From Photobacterium aquimaris (GTDB taxonomy: Bacteria > Pseudomonadota > Gammaproteobacteria > Enterobacterales > Vibrionaceae): a DNA stretch of 64,000 nucleotides. Below are positions 34,982 to 43,324 of the stretch, piece after piece. The translations under genes and the position numbers were made by a program. Within the stretch, counting starts at the first letter, position 1. Every line of letters begins with the position of its first letter. The notes below the pieces were generated by a model. It saw only the letters and a program-made list of their open reading frames with translations, searched no databases and was not told the origin of the DNA. Location of the stretch: contig NZ_MSCC01000004.1 in NCBI RefSeq assembly GCF_002954455.1, forward strand, positions 68,783-132,782, in the 5' to 3' direction.

Positions 34982-35139
34982 TCACTCTTGAAGAATTTCT
35001 TAAACAAGAACAAGCTAAATTACAATCATTCGAGGCGTATTGGCGCAAGAATGAAATTGTACAACCAGAATTATTTCCTAGTGAATTATTAGCTGGCGAT
35101 TGGGATGAAATGCTTGCCATATATGGCGAAGAAGAATAA
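34978..35139 (+). CDS. Small acidic protein, 53 residues
   Basis: A 53-residue acidic protein beginning MITLEEFLKQEQAKLQ and ending LAIYGEEE. GGAG with 7-8 nt spacing precedes ATG, and a strong terminator follows 25 bp after the stop, so the gene is well framed. Small acidic plasmid proteins are often anti-restriction or inhibitor proteins, but nothing specific shows this. Confidence 0.6.
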   Translation: MITLEEFLKQEQAKLQSFEAYWRKNEIVQPELFPSELLAGDWDEMLAIYGEEE

Positions 35140-35161
35140 TTATATTTCGGCAATCCATACA

Positions 35162-35192
35162 GCAAAAAGCCCGTTAGTAACGGGCTTTTTTA
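35162..35192. terminator. Bidirectional terminator
   Basis: AAAAAGCCCGTTA and TAACGGGCTTTTT form a 12 bp stem between convergent genes. Confidence 0.88.
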
Positions 35193-35201
35193 ATGTGTAT
35201 T

Positions 35202-35558
35202 CTAAGCACTAACATAGAGTAATTGGCGTTCTTTTGCCTCACGTTTGATTTGTAATTCTTTGCGTAATTTCAGACCAAACTTATGTGTTAATAGATTAGC
35301 AAATAAAACAGTATTGTCGCGTGTATCAATAGCAATAAACACACATGACTTACGAATTACAATGCCATTTTGATTTGTAACATCGTATTCGTAAATTTCA
35401 GATTCAAGATGTTCTTCAAGATCAGTGTGCTTTGCATTTTGACGTACAAGCCACGCTCCCATCTTTACTTTACCTTTGACCTCTTTAACACCTGCAGCAT
35501 TAAGACTCTCAGCTACGTCATTGATAAATTTTTGATCGAGGTTCAGTTGGTTTTGCAT
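35202..35558 (-). CDS. Unknown basic protein, 118 residues
   Basis: Soluble basic protein ending in a charged helix (KLRKELQIKREAKERQ). AGGAAT precedes ATG. No family recognised. It lies just downstream of the transfer module, on the same strand. Confidence 0.72.
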   Translation of the reverse strand: MQNQLNLDQKFINDVAESLNAAGVKEVKGKVKMGAWLVRQNAKHTDLEEHLESEIYEYDVTNQNGIVIRKSCVFIAIDTRDNTVLFANLLTHKFGLKLRKELQIKREAKERQLLYVSA

Positions 35559-35698
35559 GTTTGTAATTCCTAATCATATTGTTTCGTTCTGCAGGTATCA
35601 TAATGGGCAAAGATAAAAGGGTAGGGAATAGACTGTAAATTACCTACCCCCAGGTTTATTGTTTCGTCCCAAATAGAAATTGCAAATAACAGAAACTA

Positions 35699-36283
35699 TT
35701 ACTGGCCAAAGCCTAAGTTTGTTAAATATGCAGGATAATAATTGAGTCCAGTATCATCGTGGATTTGTTGACCACTAACAGGAATAACATATAAGCCTTG
35801 TGCGCGTTCTAATATGTTCGCGTATTGTTCATCCGAATGAACATCAACGAGCATGATAGTGACGTTCTCACGCTTAAAACGCTTAATGTTTGCGTCCAAC
35901 CATTGCATTGAGTATTGGTCACTTCCAATAATAGCCAAAGAACTTGTCATTCCCTCTAACGGCTTTGCTAACTTGGTATATGTCATACCACTTTTGGGTT
36001 TCATGCTAGGTGTGACTACCGGAAAAATAGCAGCAAGTGCTTCATCCATAAGTTGTTGCCTATCACCTTTAATGTTCATTTCTAACTCTGCTTTTTTAGC
36101 TATTTCACTCATTCTGTCAAAACGTATTACCCCTTGCGCTTCTGCTATACGATCTTTTCCCATAACCTCAACCAGAGTTTGTGTTTTTAGTTGTCCAGTT
36201 GGAAGTTCAGTAAGTGCGTTCGCGTAAATTGGCGTTATTAATAAAAGGTACGTTAAACCCAATTTCGTAGTGCGATTTTTCAA
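35699..36283 (-). CDS. Conjugative-element protein, TIGR03765/PFL_4695-like
   Basis: A 194-residue exported protein. A signal peptide (KLGLTYLLLITPIYANA) is followed by a domain with FPVVTPSMKPK, SSLAIIGSDQYSMQWLDAN and a C-terminal VIPVSGQQI region resembling the ICE protein family TIGR03765, found next to lytic transglycosylase and TIGR03759 genes in MPF_G clusters. The best start is TTG at 36283, preceded by AAGGAATATTTAC; ATG at 36307 is in frame but lacks a site. The start overlaps the 3' end of the recombinase gene by 77 bp, suggesting translational coupling. Confidence 0.75.
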   Translation of the reverse strand: MKNRTTKLGLTYLLLITPIYANALTELPTGQLKTQTLVEVMGKDRIAEAQGVIRFDRMSEIAKKAELEMNIKGDRQQLMDEALAAIFPVVTPSMKPKSGMTYTKLAKPLEGMTSSLAIIGSDQYSMQWLDANIKRFKRENVTIMLVDVHSDEQYANILERAQGLYVIPVSGQQIHDDTGLNYYPAYLTNLGFGQ

Positions 36284-37172
36284 GTAAATATTCCTTTGAT
36301 GCTTCAAGTTTCTTCATTAAAAGTAAGCATGAAATATCTAAATCATGTGCAGCAATGGCTTTTTGCCTCGCAGTGGTGCAGCTATCAGCATTAACCATAT
36401 TGAAATTGTATTTGGCAAAATCGTATTGCCATTGAAGACTCTTAATTGCATCAAGAGCCAAAGGTGCAGATTGATTTAAGATATTCTCAAGCGAAAGAGG
36501 TATTCCCTTTTGTTTAGCGATATAAAATAGATTTGCACAACTAAAGCAATTAAGGGTTTGTTGTCCTGTTAATAGCGATCCTGTAATTTGTTCTGAAATC
36601 TCATTCTCACATGCGCTCTCATAATCAAAATACGTACTATCAATGCTCTCTTTTCTCCATTGACGATGTTTGTTCAACGTAATGCCAATACCTAATTCAA
36701 GATCAATCAGGTGATTAGCTGTTTGAGCGTTTGTATTGGACTTATACCAGTATTCCCAACGGTTAATGCCGTAAAGAGATCGCAATGTTTTTATTGAATG
36801 ACTTTTACCAATAACCTGAACAGCTACGTGATTAAATCTTTTATGCCAATGCTGTCCAGTTGGTAAGTTGTAGCAACTCATGTATTTTTTTTTATTACTC
36901 AATTGAACTACTGGTTTAGTGCGCTTGTAGCTCGTCAATTCAGCATCAAGTGAGGGTAGAACATTAACTCTACGTGAAGTCTTGCTATCGCGCATATAAA
37001 CAACGTACATACCGTTATTGCGTTTTTCTAGTGTATGAAGCTCGCATGGACGCAAACCGGCACTAATTATTAGTCTTGTAGCCAGTGACATACGATCAGA
37101 TAAGTTTTCAATGATTTGTTTAAGCTCGCTAGAGGTATAGCCATTCTCTGTGTTGCTGATAGATAATTCCAT
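36207..37172 (-). CDS. Tyrosine recombinase-like protein, degenerate
   Basis: A 321-residue protein. Residues 25-50 (LATRLIISAGLRPCELHTLE) match box I of tyrosine recombinases, with the catalytic Arg; HSIKTLRSLYGINRW near 126 resembles the H-x-x-R region; STYFDY near 182 could hold the Tyr. It lacks the usual N-terminal core-binding domain, and the last 120 residues are unrelated, with CFSC. It may act as a plasmid resolvase or be inactive. The first bases, ATGGAATTATCTA, mirror the conserved gene leader. Confidence 0.65.
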   Translation of the reverse strand: MELSISNTENGYTSSELKQIIENLSDRMSLATRLIISAGLRPCELHTLEKRNNGMYVVYMRDSKTSRRVNVLPSLDAELTSYKRTKPVVQLSNKKKYMSCYNLPTGQHWHKRFNHVAVQVIGKSHSIKTLRSLYGINRWEYWYKSNTNAQTANHLIDLELGIGITLNKHRQWRKESIDSTYFDYESACENEISEQITGSLLTGQQTLNCFSCANLFYIAKQKGIPLSLENILNQSAPLALDAIKSLQWQYDFAKYNFNMVNADSCTTARQKAIAAHDLDISCLLLMKKLEASKEYLLEKSHYEIGFNVPFINNANLRERTY

Positions 37173-37261
37173 TATGTATATTGCCGTAATGTTTTTGATA
37201 GTTTAAAGGCTAGTACGTATTACAATAAATTTAGTGTGTCGGGCTTTATGGGGCTTTTATC

Positions 37262-37291
37262 GGAAAAAACCTGATACGTTAATCAGGCTTA
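37262..37291 (-). terminator. Terminator
   Basis: CCTGAT and ATCAGG stem followed by TTTTTT on the minus strand, just after the stop of the gene at 37306. Confidence 0.65.
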
Positions 37292-37305
37292 AAGGTAAAT
37301 GGTAA

Positions 37306-37719
37306 TTATGCGATATATCCATTAAAAAATAGGAATAACATAAAGAATAAAACTGCAGGGATACACACAATAATTGTACTAATAATGTGTTGCGGGACTG
37401 TCATTTTGATTTTGTTATTTTCAACGTTAAGTTTCATCAAACCATGAGGGATTGTAAGACGTAGAAATGCAAAAATTGCGGATGATGTTAAGACCCCAAA
37501 GAGGGAACGAAAGATCTCACCAGTCGATAAAGCATGTTCTGACAAAAAACACTGGCTTATAGTGAATAACGACTGAGAAAACATATAGCCATTCACCACA
37601 CAAAAACCAATAAACAAAATCCAATTATCACGTTGTTTAAATCTACCGGTTAAGCAAACCTCTTTAATGTATTTCAACAATTCTTTAAAGGTTGGTTTCG
37701 CGTTAGTATATTTACTCAA
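37306..37719 (-). CDS. Polytopic membrane protein, unknown
   Basis: A 137-residue protein with three likely membrane segments (ILFIGFCVVNGYMFSQSLF, a weaker middle one, and IISTIIVCIPAVLFFMLFLF). TTG at 37719 follows TTGGAGTAAAGCA and is preferred over the TTG at 37761, which lies inside the preceding terminator. Member of the minus-strand transfer region; no family recognised. Confidence 0.62.
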   Translation of the reverse strand: MSKYTNAKPTFKELLKYIKEVCLTGRFKQRDNWILFIGFCVVNGYMFSQSLFTISQCFLSEHALSTGEIFRSLFGVLTSSAIFAFLRLTIPHGLMKLNVENNKIKMTVPQHIISTIIVCIPAVLFFMLFLFFNGYIA

Positions 37720-37728
37720 TGCTTTACT

Positions 37729-37758
37729 CCAAAAAAAGCTGCTAGTGATCACCACCAG
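37729..37758 (-). terminator. Terminator of the 37777 gene
   Basis: On the minus strand GCTGGTGG, TGATCA and CTAGCAGC form a stem with one mismatch, followed by TTTTTTT. The TTTTTTTGGAG also supplies the ribosome-binding site for the next gene. Confidence 0.65.
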
Positions 37759-37776
37759 CAACTAATTAAATTTATT

Positions 37777-38271
37777 TTATCGAATGATATATTTCAGAAC
37801 AGAGCCAATTAACACTAGTGCGATGTAAACCCATAAAAGGCTAATCTTTGCTACAGCAACAGTTTTAATCTTCATGTACTGTTTAGCTGTTAAGTTCTTA
37901 CCACCATCAAGAAACATACGGAGAATAGATTTAAGACTACGATCTCCCTCAAGTCCGTAATAGATAAATGCTAAAAGGTGGCTAACAGTCAGTGTGGCAA
38001 AAACAGCAATACCTAGATAGATATTGCCCAATAGAGCAATTACAATTAAAAAGCTGATGCTTGTGATGATATTTGCTTTTTCTATTGGTTTTTCATCAAA
38101 CTCAATTAATCCTTTAAAATCAAAATTAAAAGATTGGTTCTTCTTCTTTTGATCATCATTTGAGTTTTCAGTCGAGGTATCTACATTCTCAATGTCAGCC
38201 ATGTTCACCTTGTCGTCACGAATATTTTCATTAGTTTCAGACTGGTTTTCTGTTACTTTTAAATAGGTCAT
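37777..38271 (-). CDS. Membrane protein with acidic N-terminus, unknown
   Basis: A 164-residue protein: about 65 hydrophilic, Asn/Asp/Glu-rich cytoplasmic residues, then three membrane segments (IITSISFLIVIALLGNIYLG; VFATLTVSHLLAFIYYGL; ISLLWVYIALVLIGSVL). GAGG precedes ATG. It starts 8 bp after the gene at 38280, so the two form an operon in the transfer region. Confidence 0.7.
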   Translation of the reverse strand: MTYLKVTENQSETNENIRDDKVNMADIENVDTSTENSNDDQKKKNQSFNFDFKGLIEFDEKPIEKANIITSISFLIVIALLGNIYLGIAVFATLTVSHLLAFIYYGLEGDRSLKSILRMFLDGGKNLTAKQYMKIKTVAVAKISLLWVYIALVLIGSVLKYIIR

Positions 38272-38279
38272 TTTTGCCT

Positions 38280-38630
38280 CTAGTTAGTCTCGTAGCATGG
38301 GGAATATTGTCGAATGGAACTGTAAAAGTTATGGACTGTTTTTCTTACATTGGATTCAGATGTTTCTAGTAGGGCTAATGTCGCCTCTTGACACATTTGT
38401 AAGTTCAAATCTTCTAAATTACCTAGACAGTAAACCTGATGTATTGCGGCCATTTTAGTGCGAATAAAATCATGATTTACTTGCTTGCTATCACTTGCTA
38501 ATACCCAATCAGCGGTCTTGCACATTAGAAACATGAAGTCCTCTGTTTTATCAGTAGGGTTAAGCAGATCTCTTTGCTTTTGTGTTAGCTCTTTCGTATT
38601 TAAAGTTGTGTATAGCGGTATATGAGTCAT
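38280..38630 (-). CDS. Unknown protein, 116 residues
   Basis: Soluble protein with no family recognised. ATG at 38630 is preceded by ATGGAATGGCTATCA, similar to the conserved leader; the upstream ATG at 38645 lies within that leader. Co-transcribed with the membrane protein at 37777. Confidence 0.65.
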   Translation of the reverse strand: MTHIPLYTTLNTKELTQKQRDLLNPTDKTEDFMFLMCKTADWVLASDSKQVNHDFIRTKMAAIHQVYCLGNLEDLNLQMCQEATLALLETSESNVRKTVHNFYSSIRQYSPCYETN

Positions 38631-38847
38631 TGATAGCCATTCCATTGATGTCAGATGAAAAAGGCTGTAAATAAGTAATGTTGCAAACAGCCAGTTTTCT
38701 TTTTGGTTACATTCTGGTGGCTAATATAATCGTCATTAAAAAATACGGCTTAATTAGTCACGCAGCGCAATATTCAAAATTTGACACGAGGGTAATCTAA
38801 GAGGTTATTCGTACCAGTCTTGCTATAGGTAAAGCGGAAATTAGAGC

Positions 38848-38878
38848 AAAAAAAACTGCAAACGGGCGTTTGCAGTAA
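38848..38878 (-). terminator. Terminator
   Basis: ACTGCAAAC and GTTTGCAGT form a perfect 9 bp stem with loop GGGC, followed on the minus strand by TTTTTTT. It ends the transcript through 38894. Confidence 0.82.
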
Positions 38879-38893
38879 TAAAAAAGTTGGGCA

Positions 38894-39355
38894 TTACATA
38901 ATTGGAAGTTGCTCGAACATATTAGCCTTACTTTCTGACATTTCGTTTAGTAATTGCCGTGAGATATATGCAGCACTAAAGCAGTCTTCATTTTCGTTAA
39001 TGGGCATAACCAATAACATGCAGTGGCGGCCATAATCTCTAATGGATTGTATTTTGGTCACACAGCAACATTGAGTGAACTCATTAATGGTGTGTTGAAA
39101 GTCATAGATGAATAAACGTGTATTCAATGTTTCATTACTGAGGAAGTCACTGGCTGGCTCAAACTCTCGCTCAGGATGATTAAACATTTCTTTTCGATAG
39201 ACCATTTCAACTAGCCAATCCAGAAATTGGGTTTCCGTGTTTAACGTATTGAGTGTACTACGTGCGTTGATAGTCATTGCTGGCTGCGTTGTTTCTCGAA
39301 CCAAAGTATGTAACGTTGATAGTGAAACAGGTGATTTCTTATTTTGTATGGTCAT
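38894..39355 (-). CDS. Unknown protein, 153 residues
   Basis: Soluble protein; the acidic middle NENEDCFSAAYISRQLL has no recognised match. It starts 14 bp downstream of the lytic transglycosylase gene and ends at a strong terminator, so it is probably its operon partner. Confidence 0.7.
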   Translation of the reverse strand: MTIQNKKSPVSLSTLHTLVRETTQPAMTINARSTLNTLNTETQFLDWLVEMVYRKEMFNHPEREFEPASDFLSNETLNTRLFIYDFQHTINEFTQCCCVTKIQSIRDYGRHCMLLVMPINENEDCFSAAYISRQLLNEMSESKANMFEQLPIM

Positions 39356-39369
39356 GTTATCCAGATCTT

Positions 39370-39909
39370 TTAATTATAAGTACGAGCTAATTTGTTTTTG
39401 TATCGTTTCTTGTATCGTGAAGCTGCTTTATTGTTTCCAGGGGAGTGGTAATAAGCAGCAGCATCAATCCAATTACCACGCGCCATATATCCCTCCCGTA
39501 GTATTTCGCACCCAACACGGACGTTAGTTTCTGGTGCAGTCATTTCCCATAAAGATTTAACTCTATCTTTATGCCAACGCCAATTCACTTGCATAATCCC
39601 AATATCAAACAAGAGTTGTTTGCGGTCTACAAGACGCTGCGCTGCAATATAAAGCGATTTTCGGTTAGGGTAGAAATAGGATTTGCCTTTGTGGTTTATC
39701 GTCCACGCCCACGGTGACGAACGCCCATTTTTCAAACCTGTTTCTGTCTCAGTTAGAGCAATGGCAAACAAGTTTTTAGCTGGTACATTGCATGAACTGG
39801 CTATTTTTTTAAATGCTGATGGTACTTGAACTTTTTTGGCATTTGCATGGGGTACTGTTGAAACACCAAGTGCTAGTGCTAATACAAAATAACGAAATTG
39901 TTTACTCAT
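39370..39909 (-). CDS. Lytic transglycosylase of a transfer system (SLT family)
   Basis: A 179-residue exported protein (signal peptide MSKQFRYFVLALALGVSTVP then HANA). The SLT fold is visible: LFAIALTETETG with catalytic Glu near residue 53, FDIGIMQVNWRWH near 104, NVRVGCEILREGY near 128 and AAAYYHSPG near 148. It opens peptidoglycan for the transfer apparatus or pilus, like the PilT/VirB1-type and MPF_G enzymes. Its position between TIGR03759-like and TIGR03765-like genes matches ICE clusters. Confidence 0.88.
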   Translation of the reverse strand: MSKQFRYFVLALALGVSTVPHANAKKVQVPSAFKKIASSCNVPAKNLFAIALTETETGLKNGRSSPWAWTINHKGKSYFYPNRKSLYIAAQRLVDRKQLLFDIGIMQVNWRWHKDRVKSLWEMTAPETNVRVGCEILREGYMARGNWIDAAAYYHSPGNNKAASRYKKRYKNKLARTYN

Positions 39910-39982
39910 TTAACTGACTTCCTCTATCGAACAACACCATTTTTATCCAATTATTATTTTCTGGTGGAATTAGTGCGTAATA

Positions 39983-40023
39983 GAAAAAAGCGCGGCCAAT
40001 AAAAATTATTAGCCGCGCTTTAG
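39983..40023 (-). terminator. Terminator
   Basis: AAAGCGCGGC and GCCGCGCTTT form a GC-rich stem; the minus strand follows with TTTT. It lies between the gene at 40094 and the transglycosylase, which therefore may have its own promoter. Confidence 0.78.
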
Positions 40024-40093
40024 TGGTTGGATAAGTGTTTAATTAGATAGGTTAGTTGTAAGTTTGATTAGATTTTGAAAACTACAAAATCAT

Positions 40094-40552
40094 TTATTCA
40101 AAATGGTTCGACACGACTTTTACCGGAGAGAACGCACAGATAGTATTTACATCATACTCAAAACCACCCGTCGCTTGCTGCACTGGTGTTTCAATTGCAG
40201 CCACAATTAACTGTAATTCAATATCGCTAGATAACAACTCAAGACAAGGGATTACATCACTAACATCACCGAAATCACTCATACCGTTCTTTAGAACTGC
40301 AATACATGTATTAACGGATAATTGTACGTATTTGATATGATCTTTAATTTCAGATTCAGGAATATTGCGCTTTTGCCCAAAACCAACTTGAACACCGCGC
40401 TCCCATGAAACTACTTCTGTGTCATTCGATAAGTAATTGGGAAAACTCCCCATAACCTTTTCTGGTGCACTCGGAATCATTTGCTTGCTTCTTCTTACAC
40501 ACTCAATCAATAAGTTTAAAAAGAAACGATCATTTTGTTTTTTACCAATCAT
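40094..40552 (-). CDS. Unknown protein, 152 residues
   Basis: Soluble protein with no recognised family. ATG at 40552 has AGGA 7-8 nt upstream and is preferred over the ATG at 40561. The start overlaps by one base the stop of a small upstream ORF (TAATG), so translation may be coupled. Confidence 0.68.
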   Translation of the reverse strand: MIGKKQNDRFFLNLLIECVRRSKQMIPSAPEKVMGSFPNYLSNDTEVVSWERGVQVGFGQKRNIPESEIKDHIKYVQLSVNTCIAVLKNGMSDFGDVSDVIPCLELLSSDIELQLIVAAIETPVQQATGGFEYDVNTICAFSPVKVVSNHFE

Positions 40553-40641
40553 TACGCCCATCCTAAATATCCATTTTTGAAACCAACGGGTGAATGATAT
40601 ACGTCCTCTGGACTCATGCCGTTTTTAGTTGTTATAGGCAT
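40552..40641 (-). CDS. Possible 29-residue coupled ORF
   Basis: ATG at 40641 follows AAATTATCAAAA, resembling the conserved leader without its GG. The product begins MPITTKNGMSPEDVY and ends GYLGWA; its TAA overlaps the next ATG. The coupling and composition look real, but the length makes chance possible. Confidence 0.35.
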   Translation of the reverse strand: MPITTKNGMSPEDVYHSPVGFKNGYLGWA

Positions 40642-41092
40642 TTTTGATAATTTGTTGATGCTTAACTTTCAGTTCAGTCCAAATTTTGTGTGCCGATCTT
40701 TTTAGGGTTTTACAATCAAGTGAAAACAAAGGGTTAAAATGAATACATAACCGGAGAATCCGCGTATCAATGGTGATTCGCCAGCTAAAACTCACATTAA
40801 AATGAATAAAAATATTATTTATCTTAATTGATACTTTTCAATCGCTATAGAGCAATTAAAATAGCTGGTGGTATAAAACGGATTCTTTTACAGCTAACAG
40901 TATAAATAAAGTGTTGATTGGTTATTCACTCAATAGTTACAATTCAGCCAATTAACCAGATAACACTCACCTTATGACGAATAAATATGTATTTAATATT
41001 TTTTGCTACCGATAAAATATCGTTGAAAACTTTAGCTGAAATAGATTTTGTATTTAACACTTTCAATTATAAATAAATGAGCCGTTGCCTTT
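40642..41092. other. Intergenic region, no gene seen
   Basis: AT-rich spacer between the genes at 40552 and 41093. It contains only weak inverted repeats (for example GAATCCGCG and GGTGATTCGCC). It probably holds the promoter of the downstream unit. Confidence 0.4.
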
Positions 41093-41848
41093 TTACCGCA
41101 GGACTCGTTTACGTTTCGGCATAATATCAGCAAAAGTGCCGCCACTGGCTAAGATAGATAAGCTATCGTTTATCTGTTGGTAGCACCAATTATGATCATA
41201 TAAGTCTCGTTCCGAAATTAACTTTTTCTCAATGAATGCATTTCGCTTGGCCATTTCATCAAACCACAAAAACTTTGCTGTTATATACAAATGATTAACG
41301 TAAAAGTGATTAACTATACCAGCATGTAATTCGTGCGTAATCTTCGCTATGTAGGCCGTAAGTGTCTTAAAGTAATCATCTATTGTGTGTGGGATCTTCG
41401 TGGCCTTAATCGGGCTTCCCGTGTATTTTGTCGGTATTTGTAATGCTAGTGTGTACTCGTAACTACGAACAACTTTGCGACATTGCATTTTGATAAATAG
41501 AGGGACGCAGTTATGTATGTAATCTGTTTTAAATACAATTGAACTAGGCTCTTGATGATTAGATATAATGTTAGCTAATTTATGCGAGTAACAAGATTCA
41601 AGATCAGGCTGTAAAGCTAGATGTTTAGCATTTCGATGATCGCTACAATCAGGCATTTTTAAATGTTCAATGTAGTACCAATCCACAGCCTCACATATAG
41701 AATGAGTAATACCTAACTCCCCAATACGAAAAAACTTATTTGATTTTACGTAAGTGCGGCTAATTCGGAACGCTGGCGTGAATGTGTCGCCTTGACGATA
41801 GCAATTCAAAATAAGGAAATCGTGAATAGAACTAATCATCATAACCAT
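41093..41848 (-). CDS. Unknown protein, 251 residues
   Basis: Soluble basic protein; ends PKRKRVLR. Cysteines and histidines near residues 63-83 (MPDCSDHRNAKH) are not a complete zinc motif. The start overlaps the upstream gene by 17 bp, implying coupling. It sits inside the transfer region but is not a canonical MPF_G gene. Confidence 0.7.
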   Translation of the reverse strand: MVMMISSIHDFLILNCYRQGDTFTPAFRISRTYVKSNKFFRIGELGITHSICEAVDWYYIEHLKMPDCSDHRNAKHLALQPDLESCYSHKLANIISNHQEPSSIVFKTDYIHNCVPLFIKMQCRKVVRSYEYTLALQIPTKYTGSPIKATKIPHTIDDYFKTLTAYIAKITHELHAGIVNHFYVNHLYITAKFLWFDEMAKRNAFIEKKLISERDLYDHNWCYQQINDSLSILASGGTFADIMPKRKRVLR

Positions 41849-42323
41849 ATACCGTCTGTTTGCTTTGTTTGTGTTGTTCTATTCGCATTAAACATGCTTG
41901 TTCAAATGAACTTCGTTCTGCAAAAAATGCGGCACAACGATTCAATTGGCTGTCACGAAAACTAGGAAGCAGTTTGATAGCATCTGATAAATAAACCATT
42001 ACAATCACTGGCTCTTTACCAGAAAAGCACAACCATTCGTAATCGTTTTGCCAACCAGTAAATTCATCATCAAGCGTAATCTCAAAATCAGCAGCAGAAG
42101 ATACAACGTCACTTGCTGGCACAACAATAAACCTAATGTTGGTAGATTTATCACGAATACGTGAATACGCCCTACGTGTTAAATAGTCGATTGATGATTG
42201 CATGAGATTTATTATCTCAATAGGTTCTTTAATTAACTTGCAGCTTTCTTTGTTTTTTAAAGATCTTGCCATGAGGGTTAATTTTAGCTCGACACTAGAT
42301 CTTTCTATCTCAATATTTTCCAT
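41832..42323 (-). CDS. Unknown protein, 163 residues
   Basis: Soluble protein with no recognised domain. The longer frame begins at 42413, but ATG at 42323 after GGTGGCGATT gives a more sensible hydrophilic start (MENIEIERSS). Overlaps the following gene, so the two form one unit. Confidence 0.65.
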   Translation of the reverse strand: MENIEIERSSVELKLTLMARSLKNKESCKLIKEPIEIINLMQSSIDYLTRRAYSRIRDKSTNIRFIVVPASDVVSSAADFEITLDDEFTGWQNDYEWLCFSGKEPVIVMVYLSDAIKLLPSFRDSQLNRCAAFFAERSSFEQACLMRIEQHKQSKQTVYGYDD

Positions 42324-42504
42324 AATCGCCACCAGCAATGAGTATGGAATTATTATGATAGATAAGGGAAGTTTAGCGGTGTTTAGTTGGGAAAGGGTGA
42401 CGGCCTTACTCAATGGCCATGTTTTTAACTCGAATAAAAACCTTTAATTAACCGGCACAAAATGAAAAAACAAGTTTTTCACCTCGTACCGGTTTAAGTT
42501 TAAA

Positions 42505-43314
42505 TCAACGCAATGATATTGTTTGTGTTTTACCATTACTACTTACTGTCATGTAAGGCAGTGAGCGAGCCGGTTGCTTTGATCCGTTATCAACGAACGA
42601 TACACCAGCCAATTTATTTGGGTGTTTGCTTGATAATGAATACTTGAACTGCTTAGTTGAAGCATCCGTTGCATTGTAAAAGTGATATTTAAGCTGAGTG
42701 TGCGGCTGCTTGGCTTGGAGTGTTCGACCCATACCAACTAAACACTGACTATCGCTAACACATACACTTGGATCAACGTAAATATTAACAAGTTCAGTGT
42801 TGGCATTTCCGGTATCGGCCATAACAATCGTGTCTTTAAGAGCAAACTCTTTCTTCTGCTCCCAATTCATCCAGCGAGGGCTGTTTGGATCGTTCTGCTT
42901 CTCAACTTTAATCATGGTTATAGCAAATGCCGTTTCTAAACGTTCACGCTCAGTACGTTGTTTATAAGCTAGTTTAGCGTATTTAGTTCGTTCTTCTTCC
43001 GTTTTAGCCGAATTACCAAGAGCAATTACAGGATCTATATCTGGTGTCCATTTACCGCGAGGGGTGTACTCCATAATGTACTTATACTTGGCATATTCTT
43101 GATTGCTCAAGTTGAAGTTTTTAGCCTTAATAAGATCTTCTTTAGTTAGGCCAATATTCACATCGTTAATACTAAGGCTTTGGGCAATATTACTTACAGT
43201 GTTGCTATATGATGCTTGGCTAGTCACGGTCTTAATAGAACTAGCTTGTGCCGGTACAGATACAGCAGAAAACAATGCACTAGCGATGAAGAATGATAGT
43301 TTTGCAGATTTCAT
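42505..43314 (-). CDS. Conjugative-element protein, TIGR03759/PFL_4693-like
   Basis: A 269-residue exported protein with a signal peptide (SFFIASALFSAVSVPAQA). The family signature is clear: FNLSNQEYAKYKYIMEYTPR, GKWTPDIDPVIALGNSAKTE, EERTKYAKLAYKQR. The family occurs in ICE and plasmid transfer clusters of the MPF_G kind, in the periplasm; its biochemical role is not known. AGGGAAG precedes ATG, and the start follows the TM/coiled-coil gene by 10 bp. Confidence 0.85.
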   Translation of the reverse strand: MKSAKLSFFIASALFSAVSVPAQASSIKTVTSQASYSNTVSNIAQSLSINDVNIGLTKEDLIKAKNFNLSNQEYAKYKYIMEYTPRGKWTPDIDPVIALGNSAKTEEERTKYAKLAYKQRTERERLETAFAITMIKVEKQNDPNSPRWMNWEQKKEFALKDTIVMADTGNANTELVNIYVDPSVCVSDSQCLVGMGRTLQAKQPHTQLKYHFYNATDASTKQFKYSLSSKHPNKLAGVSFVDNGSKQPARSLPYMTVSSNGKTQTISLR

Positions 43315-43324
43315 AATTACTTCC

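Noticed and set aside
34926..35165. Minus-strand frame of 79 codons
   Set aside because: Antisense shadow of the 53-residue acidic gene at 34978, which has a good start and terminator.
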